Shown here: positions 1 to 9,668 of the stretch, piece by piece
Position numbering within the stretch: the first letter of the stretch is position 1
How the letters are laid out: each line of letters opens with the position of its first letter
Assembly: GCA_020829485.1 (NCBI GenBank)
Contig: JAIVFU010000019.1
Span: forward strand, 9,202 to 73,201
Source of the DNA: Nostoc sp. CHAB 5834
GTDB taxonomy: Bacteria; Cyanobacteriota; Cyanobacteriia; Cyanobacteriales; Nostocaceae
Direction: 5' to 3'
Length of the DNA stretch: 64,000 bases
Program-made: the position numbers and the translations under genes
Notes under the pieces: model-generated
The model's database searches: none
Seen by the model: only the letters and a program-made list of their open reading frames with translations
Told to the model about the DNA's origin: nothing

Positions 1-1
1 C

Positions 2-385
2 GTTCTAAATCTGCGATCGCCAGATGAGTTAGGATTTTCCCAGGATGAGCAAAAAGTAGCGGAAGCATTGGGGCTGCATTATACGAATGTTCCACTCAAG
101 GTGGATTTAAAAAATTTGAATGAAGAGGCTATTACCAAAATTCTCAGGACACTCGAACAAATCCCTAAACCAGCAGTTGTGCATTGTGCAGCCGGGATGC
201 GATCGACTGGAATTGCGCTTTTAAGTATCGCTATTCAGGAAGGATTAACGCCAGAGGAAACCTTAGCAAGAGCTAAGAATCTGGGCTTTGGATTCTTTGA
301 ACATGCTGGCGTTAGTCCCCGGCTGAAGCAATTATTTATGGACTACGTTAATAAACACGCGAAAGTAGCTGTGCCTACTTGCTAA
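2..385 (+). CDS. DUF442-type (beta-lactamase hydrolase-like) phosphatase, 5' end missing
   Basis: The reading frame is already open at base 2, so the gene begins before the window and only its last ~127 codons are present. The segment carries the phosphatase-like loop VHCAAGMRST, a Cys...Arg P-loop like that of the DUF442 / tyrosine-phosphatase-fold family (PF04273). After it comes the helical tail typical of these small proteins (EEALARAK-like text, then a Gly-Phe-rich stretch). Family members are small cytosolic proteins often found with sulfur or persulfide metabolism genes, but no such neighbour is visible here. The substrate cannot be inferred. The first Met inside the window (base 68) lies within the domain and is unlikely to be the start. 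Confidence 0.65.
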   Translation, partial: VLNLRSPDELGFSQDEQKVAEALGLHYTNVPLKVDLKNLNEEAITKILRTLEQIPKPAVVHCAAGMRSTGIALLSIAIQEGLTPEETLARAKNLGFGFFEHAGVSPRLKQLFMDYVNKHAKVAVPTC

Positions 386-755
386 AATAGCGACTTTGAA
401 AAACCTCTCCCTGCCTTGAACTTTTGTTTAAGTCTGTCTCTCTCCGACTCGGAGAGGGACGCTTTTGCGTAGTAAAACCTTCTTAGAGGTTTTTTACTCA
501 CGTACAATTCGCGCAACTGGGCAGTGAATGAGCCAAGGTACAAATTCAAGGCGATCGCCCTATAATAACTGGTGGTTAAAGGCTTTTGGTTCAAGGGCGT
601 GAGGGTGCGATCGCCTTTGGCATAGCCATCAAGCTATGGAGATAATTAGCACTTCCCAGAAAATCCAAAAATATTATCTAAGACTATTGGATTATTTGAG
701 AATAAGCGTTACACTATTCCCATGAACCTTAGCCAAGGTTTTTGGTAATTAACTC
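386..755. other. Intergenic spacer without recognisable gene
   Basis: The spacer holds short palindromic text and GCGATCGC-type octamers. A 70-codon open frame on the minus strand (382-594) has no family resemblance and no ribosome site, so it is not called. Confidence 0.5.
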
Positions 756-1520
756 ATGTCAAAAATTATATACGATGTTATCCAGCGTTTTGAGGTAGAA
801 AACGGCGTTCCCCGTTTGGTTTCAACAAATATTCAGGTGATTGAAGGCGGAGAAGATTTAATGTCTTTGGCTACCAATCTGCTGGATAAACTTGGTTTTT
901 ATGACAAGTTTGAGGAGAAGCGAACATCTCAATACATAGGATATAAACTGAAAAATCCTAGAAAAGGAGCTAAACGTTATCAGCTTATTTTGGCTCAGAG
1001 AAAAGAAGGTTTATCCATTTCTATTCCTCAGGAGATATTAGAGCCATATTTGCTAAAGCTAAACTTTTCAATCAATTTTTTGACAAAAATGCCTGAATTG
1101 AAAAATGTAGTAACAATGTTTCAGGAAATATCTAAATTTTATTGGATCATACCTAGTCAAAAAAACGTTTTTTTTGATTTAAGTAAAGAATATAGAGAAA
1201 CTTTTAAAGGACGAATAGCAGGAGATTTTGAATTAAATTTTGATGGCATAGCTTACAAAGAAGCAGAAAATGCTTATTCTGATTCTAAAACTCAGAATAT
1301 TAATAATATGCAACTTATTGATATAATCCAAAAAAAATATATAAGTAAACATCCCCTTTCAAACTATTTGGATAATAGTGACTGTTGCTTAAAAATTGGT
1401 AAAGGCGACATAGGTAAAGACAAGCTTTTTAATTATGCATATCAGGTAGCTATAAATTCCAGAGAAGTTTTAGAAGAATTTCTTACTTATTTTGCAAAAA
1501 TACTCATGGAGCAACAATAA
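756..1520 (+). CDS. Hypothetical protein, first gene of an AT-rich pair
   Basis: I do not recognise this 254-residue protein. It is soluble (no signal peptide or membrane segment) and rich in Lys, Ile, Asn and Tyr, with visibly more A+T than the housekeeping genes around it. Residues ~1-75 contain two short segments around VIQRFEVENGVP and YIGYKLKNPRKGAKRY that look like beta-rich structure; the rest is mixed. The stop codon overlaps the start of the next gene (TAATG at 1518-1522), so the two are almost certainly translated together. Coupling to a nuclease-like partner and the atypical composition suggest an acquired accessory module, possibly defence-related, but that is inference only. Confidence 0.6.
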   Translation: MSKIIYDVIQRFEVENGVPRLVSTNIQVIEGGEDLMSLATNLLDKLGFYDKFEEKRTSQYIGYKLKNPRKGAKRYQLILAQRKEGLSISIPQEILEPYLLKLNFSINFLTKMPELKNVVTMFQEISKFYWIIPSQKNVFFDLSKEYRETFKGRIAGDFELNFDGIAYKEAENAYSDSKTQNINNMQLIDIIQKKYISKHPLSNYLDNSDCCLKIGKGDIGKDKLFNYAYQVAINSREVLEEFLTYFAKILMEQQ

Positions 1521-1996
1521 TGTCTCTCAAAATCAAAAGGCTAGTTAATGCATACGAAGAAAGGATGCTAGAGTTTTTGCACACTTGTGTAGATGATAGT
1601 TATAAAATTCATACGCAGGTTAGCTTATGCCAATTTTGCGAACTAGATGAGAGCATTGATTGGCAACTAAAAAAATTTTTCTTTAGCTCTAATGTGGATG
1701 CTTTGATCACAGACTATGATTATAAACCTTGTTTGGTTGTAGATTTTCAGTCTTCATATCATGACTCAGATGAAGCAAAAGAGCGCGATCGCAAAAAAGC
1801 AACTATACTCGCTCTTGCAGAGGTTCCCTTACTTTATTCACGGGTGAAAGACTTTGGATTATTATATCTTTACTCTCAATCTGAAGAAGTAGTATGTAAT
1901 TTATTTACAGGAAACCGACGCGAAAATGCCCAAGCCCTAATTAGAAAGTATTGCGAACAATCTTTATCTTCTAATGTTCAAGTTACAGCTTGCTAA
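1520..1996 (+). CDS. DUF2726-like protein (PD-(D/E)XK nuclease-like fold)
   Basis: This 158-residue protein matches the layout of DUF2726 (PF10881). An N-terminal 'E..ML.FL' helix is followed by a beta strand ending in VDALITDYDYKP, then a hydrophobic strand LVVDFQSSYHDSD, a helix with ERDRKK, and a strand VPLLYSRV. In the family this order (acidic strand, then 'D-x-x-K' helix) resembles very-short-patch and PD-(D/E)XK endonucleases. Here the usual Glu-Leu-Asp of the second strand reads Val-Asp-Phe, so catalysis is uncertain. The start codon overlaps the upstream stop (TAATG), implying translational coupling with the unknown 254-residue protein. No signal peptide is present. Confidence 0.6.
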   Translation: MSLKIKRLVNAYEERMLEFLHTCVDDSYKIHTQVSLCQFCELDESIDWQLKKFFFSSNVDALITDYDYKPCLVVDFQSSYHDSDEAKERDRKKATILALAEVPLLYSRVKDFGLLYLYSQSEEVVCNLFTGNRRENAQALIRKYCEQSLSSNVQVTAC

Positions 1997-2204
1997 ACCA
2001 CAAGATGTTTGTAGGTTAATAGCCATAAATGTCAACGAACGCAAAATTAGCAGACTATGCTATCGCTTTGGTTCCATTAAATTACTATAAGTAAGTCGGA
2101 AACTATATTAACTAATGTAAAAAATTTTGGAATTATTTTGTAGTGAGGGCTGAAGCCCTCACTACAAACCTTTAATTTTTTAACACCCTTGCTCCCAGAT
2201 ATAA
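1997..2204. other. Spacer with a dispersed palindrome
   Basis: It contains a hairpin TTGTAGTGAGGGC ... GCCCTCACTACAA at about 2139-2167. The same 'TAGTGAGG/TAGTAAGG ... CTTACTACAA' class of palindrome recurs many times in this window. It could end transcription of the upstream pair. Confidence 0.5.
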
Positions 2205-3698
<1,494 letters not shown>

Positions 3699-3814
3699 GA
3701 GATTGTCTTGTGTCGTTACAATAGTTTTTCATCCGCAAAACTAGACGCGCTTTGGGGCAATTCATGAATTGCCCCTACCTCAAAACCAGAGTTTCGGCTC
3801 TTGTGTGCGAACTT

Positions 3815-4033
3815 CCGAGTAAAAAGGTTCAACTGCCGAGTAAAAAGGCTCAACTGTCGAGTAAAAAGGCTCAACTTCCGAGTAAAAAGGCTCAACTTCC
3901 GAGTAAAAAGGTTCAACTGCCGAGTAAAAAGGTTCAACTGCCAAGTAAAAAGGCTCAACTGCCAAGTAAAAAGGCTCAACTGCCGAGTAAAAAGGTTCAA
4001 CTGCCGAGTAAAAAGGCTCAACTGCCGAGTAAA
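3815..4033. repeat. 21-bp tandem array, about 10.4 copies
   Basis: The unit CCGAGTAAAAAGGTTCAACTG is repeated ten times from 3815 to 4024, plus a partial copy. Variation is confined to a few positions (GTT/GCT, CCG/CCA/TCG, CTG/CTT). Because 21 is a multiple of three and the unit lacks stops in several frames, long open frames exist on both strands; the forward one would read PSKKVQL repeats. A related array lies at 57646-57886 in opposite orientation. It follows thiC and precedes the end of prcA. It is not a CRISPR: there are no spacers. Confidence 0.95.
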
Positions 4034-4180
4034 GATGATTGAAGCTTTGCGATTCCTTCTCTGCGGGAAGGTAAAGCGCCTATGCGTTTAAATTTCAACT
4101 CGCCACGAAATTTACGCAAAAAGGTTGGGTTTTGCGATCGCTCACTCATATCAAGTTCGGTTAAACACTTATAATATCTG

Positions 4181-4257
4181 TAGGTTGGGTTAAGGAACGA
4201 AACCCAACATTTTATTCTTGCTCATGTTGGGTTTCACTGCCGTTCAACCCAACCTAC
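4181..4257. repeat. Long imperfect palindrome
   Basis: The arms are TGTAGGTTGGGTT ... AACCCAACCTACA, with an inner pair AACCCAACAT ... ATGTTGGGTTT. The whole would fold into one hairpin and looks like a miniature dispersed element of a kind common in cyanobacterial spacers. Confidence 0.75.
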
Positions 4258-4316
4258 ATTGATAAATTTTATTATAAGTAATCACCCGAACTTGATATCA
4301 GCCTATAATTTTTTTT

Positions 4317-4444
4317 TACGGTTCGTTAAGGCAAGAGACGCGATAAATCGCCGTCTCTACAAAGGACTGATTATTGTAAAGACGGCGATAAATCGCGTCT
4401 TTGCGATTAGCGGCGTGTCATCAAAAAACCTTATCCGAACCGTA
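4317..4444. mobile_element. MITE-like element with TACGGTTCG-type terminal repeats
   Basis: The left end TACGGTTCGTTAAGG and right end CCTTATCCGAACCGTA are imperfect inverted repeats bounded by TA. The interior holds a second inverted pair around GACGCGATAAATCG and its reverse. A structurally similar element occurs at 54859-54975. There is no coding capacity. TA-bounded ends would fit mobilisation by an IS630/Tc1-type transposase, which is inference. Confidence 0.65.
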
Positions 4445-4461
4445 TTACCAATACTCTTGGT

Positions 4462-6450
4462 CTAAAATCCAATTTCAATGGTTAAGCTGCGAATCTTTCC
4501 TATATCTGCCTCAGCTTTATCTGCAACTTCCAGAGTCCAGGTTCCTTGGGGATTTTTACCTTTAAAGGCAGCAAGTTTAAGGGTATTTATCTCGTCATAG
4601 GTTGTTTTAATATTATCTGTAGCTCCGCCCTGGCGATCGTGCAGAATTACAGGAAGTACGCCTATTTGCACTGGGGGAAGGAGAGTAACTACAAGATCCC
4701 CAATAAAAGTATGCTCGATGTCTACATTAACTTTGATAGATTTTATCAGGTTAGTACTAGCGATCGCCAACGACAATGTTGATTTTTGTAAGTCGTTAAT
4801 TGGGACATCTTGCACTGCCTGGAATCTGCTGATGGGTGATGTTTCAGGTGGTTTGGCCAATTCTACAGCTTTGAGAGCATTCATTCGACCGTAACCGTAG
4901 AAAGGGCTGCGACCATTGGCATCATATTTACCTCCAGATGGATCGATGCGATCGCAAGAGCGTTTAATAATATCTCGCACTTCGTCCCAACGCAGATTTG
5001 GGTTTCTGGCAATAATTAGGGCTGCTACACCAGCTGCACCTGGACAAGCACTGGAAGTTCCGCCGAATTGGTTCGTGTAGTTACCTGGAACGTCACCCAG
5101 ATTCCGATTACCCGAATTATAGCCAACTACACCAGAGCGATCGCTTGTCCAAATTCCAGGGGTTTGAGAACTATCGCCATTGTTGCTAGGAAAGGCACAC
5201 CAGACGGCTTGACCAAAGTCACTGTAAGCGCTTCTCGTGCCGTAGTCGTTACAAGCTGCCACAGCAATCACCTTTTGGTAGCTGGCGTAGCCATCATTAT
5301 CCACGCTTTCGTTACCATTGCCAGCCGCAAATAAAATTACACAGCCCTTGCCGTTGCGTCCCTTATTAATTGCAAACTCCATAGCAAGGCGTGTGGAGTC
5401 AGGCAGAGGTACTTTCTGGTTATGTACAGGATCGTTTCGCTCAAACCAAACACCGTCTGAGGGCCCCCAGCTACAAGAAATTACATCAGCACCATTTTGA
5501 GCCGCCCAAACAAAAGCATCTGCTTCATCCTGCGATCCTAGCGCCGAAGCTAAACGAATCGGCATCAGTTTTGCACCCGGTGCTACACCAGATGCACCAA
5601 AGTTGCCGTTTGCACAAGCTACTCCTGCACAGCCTGTCCCGTGGTTATTGTCGTTTCCTGGTCTGGGATTGTCAGTTTTACGTGTGACATCACGCGGGGC
5701 AACAATTTTTCCAGAGGAACGGAACTCTTCATGATCGAGATCCACACCGTCGTCAATAATTGCAATAATCGTCCCAGTGCCATCGCTCAACTTCCAAGCT
5801 GCCTCAACGTTGGCATGGGCGTTAATTACCTTACCATTAATTGTTGTTTGCTTTAAGTGCCACTGCTGCGGAAAAACCTGACGTTGGCGTGATTCACGCA
5901 CTAGTTCAGGATGGCACAGATCAACTGATTCTTCATTCAAAAGTCTTTCGGCGATGTCAAAGATGGCTATACCAGTATTCGCAGATGCACTAACAAAGTA
6001 AGCATTTGCTGCATATTCCAGTTGGCCTTTAATTGTTAAGTCGTAACGTCTTAAGACCTCTTGGCAGACCGTTAACTCTTCTTCGCTATGGAATTTAAGG
6101 AAGAGGTTTTCGGTGTAAATTATAGGTTGTTGGGATATTGGATCGACAAGAACACGTCCGGCAAATTGAACTTCAGGCTCTTGGTTGAGAATTTCACGGG
6201 CGCGATCGCGCAAAGCCACACCTTCAGTCGGAACTTTAGCTCGCAAAATTTCTACACCCGCTTGCCGAAACCGCGTTGCTAACTCGAATTCACTCAGGAT
6301 ACTGCGAGCTGTGGGTGATACTGGTGCGACTTCAAAGGGTCTTGCACCAATAAGAGCGCTGCGGCTTTCGGTACGCACTACAACGTGTTCGTCACTGATA
6401 GCAAGTTCATATTGTTGGCCATTCTGCCCACCATAACGAACTTGAACCAT
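4462..6450 (-). CDS. prcA: Subtilisin-family calcium-dependent protease with P-domain (PrcA-like)
   Basis: This 662-residue serine protease matches the Anabaena PrcA type. Residues 1-~200 form a propeptide-like region including a segment around NLFLKF and YAANAYFV. The S8 catalytic domain (~205-535) has Asp233 (IIDDGVD), His270 (NNHGTGCAG), the oxyanion Asn378 (FAAGNGN) and Ser466 (GTSSACP). Residues ~540-662 form a proprotein-convertase P-domain (IGDLVVTLLPP ... GTWTLEVAD). No Sec signal peptide is visible at the N terminus. In the family the activity needs Ca2+. It is transcribed divergently from a gene whose product resembles residues ~75-190 of this protease. The length matches the family. 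Confidence 0.9.
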   Translation of the reverse strand: MVQVRYGGQNGQQYELAISDEHVVVRTESRSALIGARPFEVAPVSPTARSILSEFELATRFRQAGVEILRAKVPTEGVALRDRAREILNQEPEVQFAGRVLVDPISQQPIIYTENLFLKFHSEEELTVCQEVLRRYDLTIKGQLEYAANAYFVSASANTGIAIFDIAERLLNEESVDLCHPELVRESRQRQVFPQQWHLKQTTINGKVINAHANVEAAWKLSDGTGTIIAIIDDGVDLDHEEFRSSGKIVAPRDVTRKTDNPRPGNDNNHGTGCAGVACANGNFGASGVAPGAKLMPIRLASALGSQDEADAFVWAAQNGADVISCSWGPSDGVWFERNDPVHNQKVPLPDSTRLAMEFAINKGRNGKGCVILFAAGNGNESVDNDGYASYQKVIAVAACNDYGTRSAYSDFGQAVWCAFPSNNGDSSQTPGIWTSDRSGVVGYNSGNRNLGDVPGNYTNQFGGTSSACPGAAGVAALIIARNPNLRWDEVRDIIKRSCDRIDPSGGKYDANGRSPFYGYGRMNALKAVELAKPPETSPISRFQAVQDVPINDLQKSTLSLAIASTNLIKSIKVNVDIEHTFIGDLVVTLLPPVQIGVLPVILHDRQGGATDNIKTTYDEINTLKLAAFKGKNPQGTWTLEVADKAEADIGKIRSLTIEIGF

Positions 6451-6862
6451 AATTTTATCTCCTGGGATATTTGGAATATTACTATCTTAAAAATTGGGCA
6501 TTGGAATGGGCAAAAGTGCATCATGCATTGTGTTCTTGCAGCGTGCGCTTGGTATTTACGTCTAGTTTATGGACTTCCAGAGAATAAATTACCCAATTTA
6601 TTCAAATGATATTTTTCTTTTCCCCCTGCTCCCCTGCCTACACAGCGATTGATTATTTTTTTTATTGGAAGTCCCTTATGGATGCTTCTGATTTCATGTG
6701 TTATATGTGTATTACGGTTTAAAAAGATACAAATTAACAGAATTTAATCTATCTAAGTTCATACAAACCTTCGATTCGTCTTTCCAGAAAAGAGGGATTC
6801 AAGGTCAGGCTGTTTTACGAATCTTCAATATGAATAAAGGCGTATAGCTTGCATTGCAATCA
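6451..6862. promoter_or_regulatory. Divergent promoter region between prcA and the propeptide-like gene
   Basis: This is about 410 bases of AT-rich sequence without a gene. It must contain the promoters of both divergent genes. I see no convincing operator. Confidence 0.45.
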
Positions 6863-7507
6863 ATGAAAGATTTGTATTCCATACCATTAAAAAACGCTAT
6901 AACATCATTAGAACTTGAAAAAATGTTTTATTTCCCGGCAGAGTATTTTCTACAGGCGTACTCTTTACCCCTGATTACTGAAGTGAGATTTCAAAAAGAC
7001 TATTTTTCTGAGTATCCTGAACAAATTCGCGTTGGCAGCGATGCCTACGCTGAGCTACGCCTACGCACTGCTGTATCTTACACTCGTAAGCCTGGATATT
7101 ATGCAATACATTACAATCAACCCAAAACCCTGGTAACAGGAGCAATTTTACAACTTAACGATGGTAAAATAGCAGTTTTTCCAGGCGAACCCAATCAATC
7201 AGAACAGGGGGCACTCAGTCCAGTTTACACATTACAACCAAATGGTTCCCTGGCAGTACCAACCGGGCTTGTTTTCATCCGCTTTGCTGAAGGCATTGAT
7301 GTGAAGTCGCAGCGCGAGGTAATTAATCGAGCCGGTTACGAAATAGTAGAAAGCCTTCCCTATGCACCTCACACCGCTTGGTTGCGTTCGCAATTAAGTA
7401 ATATTGCTGATGCGATCGCCCGGATTTCTCAGTTAGAAGCGATACCTAAAGTTGAGAATATCGAACCTCAAATGCTTATGGAAAGAGGTTTGAGGCTAGG
7501 GCGTTGA
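6863..7507 (+). CDS. Stand-alone subtilase-propeptide-like protein
   Basis: The protein (~214 residues) has no protease domain. Its C-terminal half lines up by eye with the N-terminal region of the neighbouring PrcA-like protease: VFIRF against LFLKF, QREVINRAGYEI against QEVLRRYDLTI, YAPHTAWL against YAANAYFV, and 'IA.RI..LEAIPKVENIEP' against 'IAERLLNEESVDLCHPEL'. Such prodomains act in the subtilase family as folding chaperones and inhibitors. A free copy divergent to the protease gene could be a trans-acting inhibitor or folding factor; this is inference. ATG 6863 was preferred over the upstream TTG 6854. No signal peptide is seen, like its neighbour. Confidence 0.65.
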   Translation: MKDLYSIPLKNAITSLELEKMFYFPAEYFLQAYSLPLITEVRFQKDYFSEYPEQIRVGSDAYAELRLRTAVSYTRKPGYYAIHYNQPKTLVTGAILQLNDGKIAVFPGEPNQSEQGALSPVYTLQPNGSLAVPTGLVFIRFAEGIDVKSQREVINRAGYEIVESLPYAPHTAWLRSQLSNIADAIARISQLEAIPKVENIEPQMLMERGLRLGR

Positions 7508-7652
7508 TCGTAAATGCAAGGGTTTAAATCCCCGTCTGAAATGTGTTTAATTTTGAATTGTTAACCTTTTGCACTTCCCAGTACTGAAAGGCGATCGCAC
7601 TAGTCACAATTGCGAGAAACTGAAAGCAGATTAATTAGGAGAGGAGAACCTA

Positions 7653-8012
7653 ATGAGTTGGACTAAAGTTCTTGCAGTAGAAGCACTTTCCCCAGGTACG
7701 CGACAAGTGGTGAAAGTTGGCAACCGGAAAATTCTGGTTTTGAACCACGAAAATCAGCTTTATGCTGTAGATAACAACTGTCCCCACTTAAAATTACCGT
7801 TGAAAAGTGGGAAAATCACTGAAGATGGGGCAATAGTTTGTAGCTTCCATCGTAGTGCTTTTGATCTGCGGACTGGTGAAGTAAAAGACTGGTGTTCCTG
7901 GCCACCTGGTGTAGGTAAAGTACTCTCGATGGTTTCGCCACAAAAAGTATTGCCAGTATTTCCTATTCGTGTGGAAGAAGGCAGTATCTGGGTTGATGTT
8001 CAAGAGGAATAG
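7653..8012 (+). CDS. Rieske [2Fe-2S] ferredoxin-like protein
   Basis: This 119-residue soluble protein is a single Rieske domain of the NirD/dioxygenase-ferredoxin type. Both cluster motifs are present: Cys43-Pro-His45 (NNCPHLKLP) and Cys63-Ser-Phe-His66 (VCSFHRSAFDL), followed by the usual GEV.DW segment. It lacks a membrane anchor, so it is not the cytochrome b6f Rieske protein. The ribosome site GGAGAGGAG stands close before ATG 7653. The partner enzyme is not encoded beside it, so its electron-transfer role is unknown. Confidence 0.88.
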   Translation: MSWTKVLAVEALSPGTRQVVKVGNRKILVLNHENQLYAVDNNCPHLKLPLKSGKITEDGAIVCSFHRSAFDLRTGEVKDWCSWPPGVGKVLSMVSPQKVLPVFPIRVEEGSIWVDVQEE

Positions 8013-8040
8013 CGCCCTCTCCCTGAATTTCTTGCAATAT

Positions 8041-8142
8041 ACTAGTGGTCTATGGCATTAATTTTGCTGGGTTTGTAGTGAGCGATTTATCGCTTAAATC
8101 AAGGACTAAAGTCCTTACTACGAACTTTTATAACCCACTAGT
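8041..8142. mobile_element. MITE-like element, CTAGTGG family, copy A
   Basis: The ends ACTAGTGGTC ... CCACTAGT enclose a palindromic core GTAGTGAGCGATTTATCGC ... GGACTAAAGTCCTTACTAC. The same ends and core occur at 18167-18290, and a left-truncated copy at 34578-34675. Confidence 0.7.
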
Positions 8143-8292
8143 ACAGCGCGGCATCAATCAAACTACCATTTGAAAAAGCAAAAACTTTGATATACAAAAC
8201 TTTTGACTTTTGACACTTCGACTCCGCTCAGGGTCAACTTTTGACTTCCGCCTTGCCGAACTAGCCTATCTATTTTTTAGCAGTTAAGCGAC

Positions 8293-8327
8293 AAAAACCC
8301 CAGCCGATAAGTTTAGCTGGGGTTTTT
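8293..8327 (-). terminator. Rho-independent terminator downstream of hsp20
   Basis: The hairpin AAAAACCCCAGC ... GCTGGGGTTTTT has a T-run on each strand. It lies about 60 bases after the hsp20 stop and could also end transcription coming from the Rieske side. Confidence 0.85.
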
Positions 8328-8384
8328 CTCAAAATGCAACTATTTCAGAGATATAGGAACTATTGAATGAGAGAGAACATTTTC

Positions 8385-8927
8385 TCAACTAGCTTGAACG
8401 CTTTGTTGTGATATAATGTTGGGTTGTGTATTACCATTCCCAGCTTCTATAGAAGCTGTAGCATTTTGAGAGTCGCCTAAATTCACTTTGAATACCTTGT
8501 TTTGCTCTTGTTCCAGTTTAGGTAAAGTCAGAATTAAAATCCCATCTTTCATGTCTGCCTTAACTTGTTGATTCTGAACTTTGCTTGGTAGAGGAACTAC
8601 TCTAGTAAAGTTGCCATACCGGAATTCAGAATGAACTTTAGCGTTAGATTCGGAATGTTTTTCGTAACGATGCTCACCAGCAATCGAAACTGCATCTTGA
8701 GTAACTTGAACATCGAGGTTTTTAGCTTCCACGCCTGGAATCTCAACTCTTAATACGAACTCTGAACCATTGTCAGATAATTCAACAGCAGGAATCCACG
8801 CTGTTCTCGATGATGCAGAAATATTAGAGTTGCCGCGCTCGGCTGCTGTAACCTCAGAGAAGAGTTGATCCATTTGACGACGTAGAATCTCCATTTCACG
8901 GAATGGTTCCCAACGAATGAGTGCCAT
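8385..8927 (-). CDS. Small heat-shock protein, Hsp20/alpha-crystallin family
   Basis: This 180-residue ATP-independent chaperone binds unfolding proteins and, in cyanobacteria, also membranes. The N terminus MALIRWEPFREME is the conserved start of bacterial class A Hsp20. The alpha-crystallin domain spans ~45-145, with VEIPGVEAKNLDV and the ending DGILILTLPK (the G-x-L motif). The ~35-residue C-terminal tail is Asn/Gln/Ser-rich and lacks a clear I-x-I/V motif after the domain apart from VFKVNL. It is monocistronic, with its own terminator. I saw no CIRCE inverted repeat in the upstream ~100 bases. Confidence 0.93.
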   Translation of the reverse strand: MALIRWEPFREMEILRRQMDQLFSEVTAAERGNSNISASSRTAWIPAVELSDNGSEFVLRVEIPGVEAKNLDVQVTQDAVSIAGEHRYEKHSESNAKVHSEFRYGNFTRVVPLPSKVQNQQVKADMKDGILILTLPKLEQEQNKVFKVNLGDSQNATASIEAGNGNTQPNIISQQSVQAS

Positions 8928-9463
8928 ATTTCAATCTCTCCTTAACTTTCTAATTGACTTTTGAGTAATCAAACTAAGTTTTAGGGGGATTTAGAGGTTT
9001 TAGATATTTAACCAATTATCGAACCTCTACTTTTTGAGAGAGAAGCTTTGTTTGTTTTGTTTCTTCTCTCTAGGAACTAATTTAATAAAAGGAAAATCTA
9101 AAAAAAGTTGGGTAAACCGTACAGACATAAGGTGGATTTACCGTATCAAACAAAAAAATGATGAAGTCAGAAAGTCCCTCTTAGACGATCCCCATTTATT
9201 AGCTACCTCACTCAATACATTTTACGTATTTTCACTGAGTAAAATTGCGTTAGAAACTTGTGTAAGTAAGTCGGTGTGAATAATTCAAACTATGTGTTTT
9301 TTAATGTAAAATTATTGTAATTCAGTTCGTAGCAAGGACTTCAGTCCTTACTACAAACATGCAAATTATTTTCGCCGTCCTACTTAAATGGGGAACTATA
9401 TGATTAGAGATAAATCCTTTAAATTACTCTTTTGTTTGGAATACCCACAAGAGGCGCTTGTTA
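8928..9463. other. AT-rich spacer upstream of hsp20
   Basis: It presumably holds the hsp20 promoter near its left end. An 81-codon open frame at 9034-9279 is not similar to anything I know and is not called. A dispersed palindrome TAGCAAGGACTTC...AGTCCTTACTACAAA lies near 9332-9357. Confidence 0.5.
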
Positions 9464-9606
9464 ATGATTAGTATAATTACAGCAGTTTATAACGGTGAGA
9501 AATTTATAGAATCTTGCCTTCAACTCGAAACATAAATTTTAGTTTATTAAAAATCTTTTATTTTTCTAAGCATCCAGAACGATTAACTAAATATACTCGA
9601 ACCTGA
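9464..9606 (+). pseudogene. Relic of a family 2 glycosyltransferase
   Basis: Starting at ATG 9464 the sequence reads MISIITAVYNGEKFIESCLQ and then stops after 24 codons. This is the diagnostic N terminus of GT2 glycosyltransferases (the beta1 strand and the T-x-x-Y-N motif). About 20 bases on, in another frame, a short Lys/Arg-rich tail (HPERLTKYTRT, stop at 9604-9606) could be the other end of the same gene. Only these ends would remain after internal deletion. The tail assignment is weak; the N-terminal match is strong. Confidence 0.65.
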
Positions 9607-9668
9607 TAAAGTTACTTTGTACTTACCAAATAAAGCCCCCCAATTTATCGGGGGGTTGGGGGGATCTC

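Noticed and set aside
382..594. 70-codon minus-strand open frame
   Set aside because: No ribosome site, no family resemblance; the sequence is palindromic spacer.
3815..4033. CRISPR array
   Set aside because: Units are contiguous with no unique spacers and no cas gene is in the window. The same holds for the arrays at 24431, 41848 and 57646.
3752..4042. PSKKVQL-repeat protein across the 21-bp array
   Set aside because: Open frames exist on both strands simply because the unit length is divisible by three and has no stops. No start or ribosome site supports translation.
9034..9279. 81-codon open frame downstream of the dispersed hsp20 promoter region
   Set aside because: Composition and lack of any motif or ribosome site make it a chance frame.
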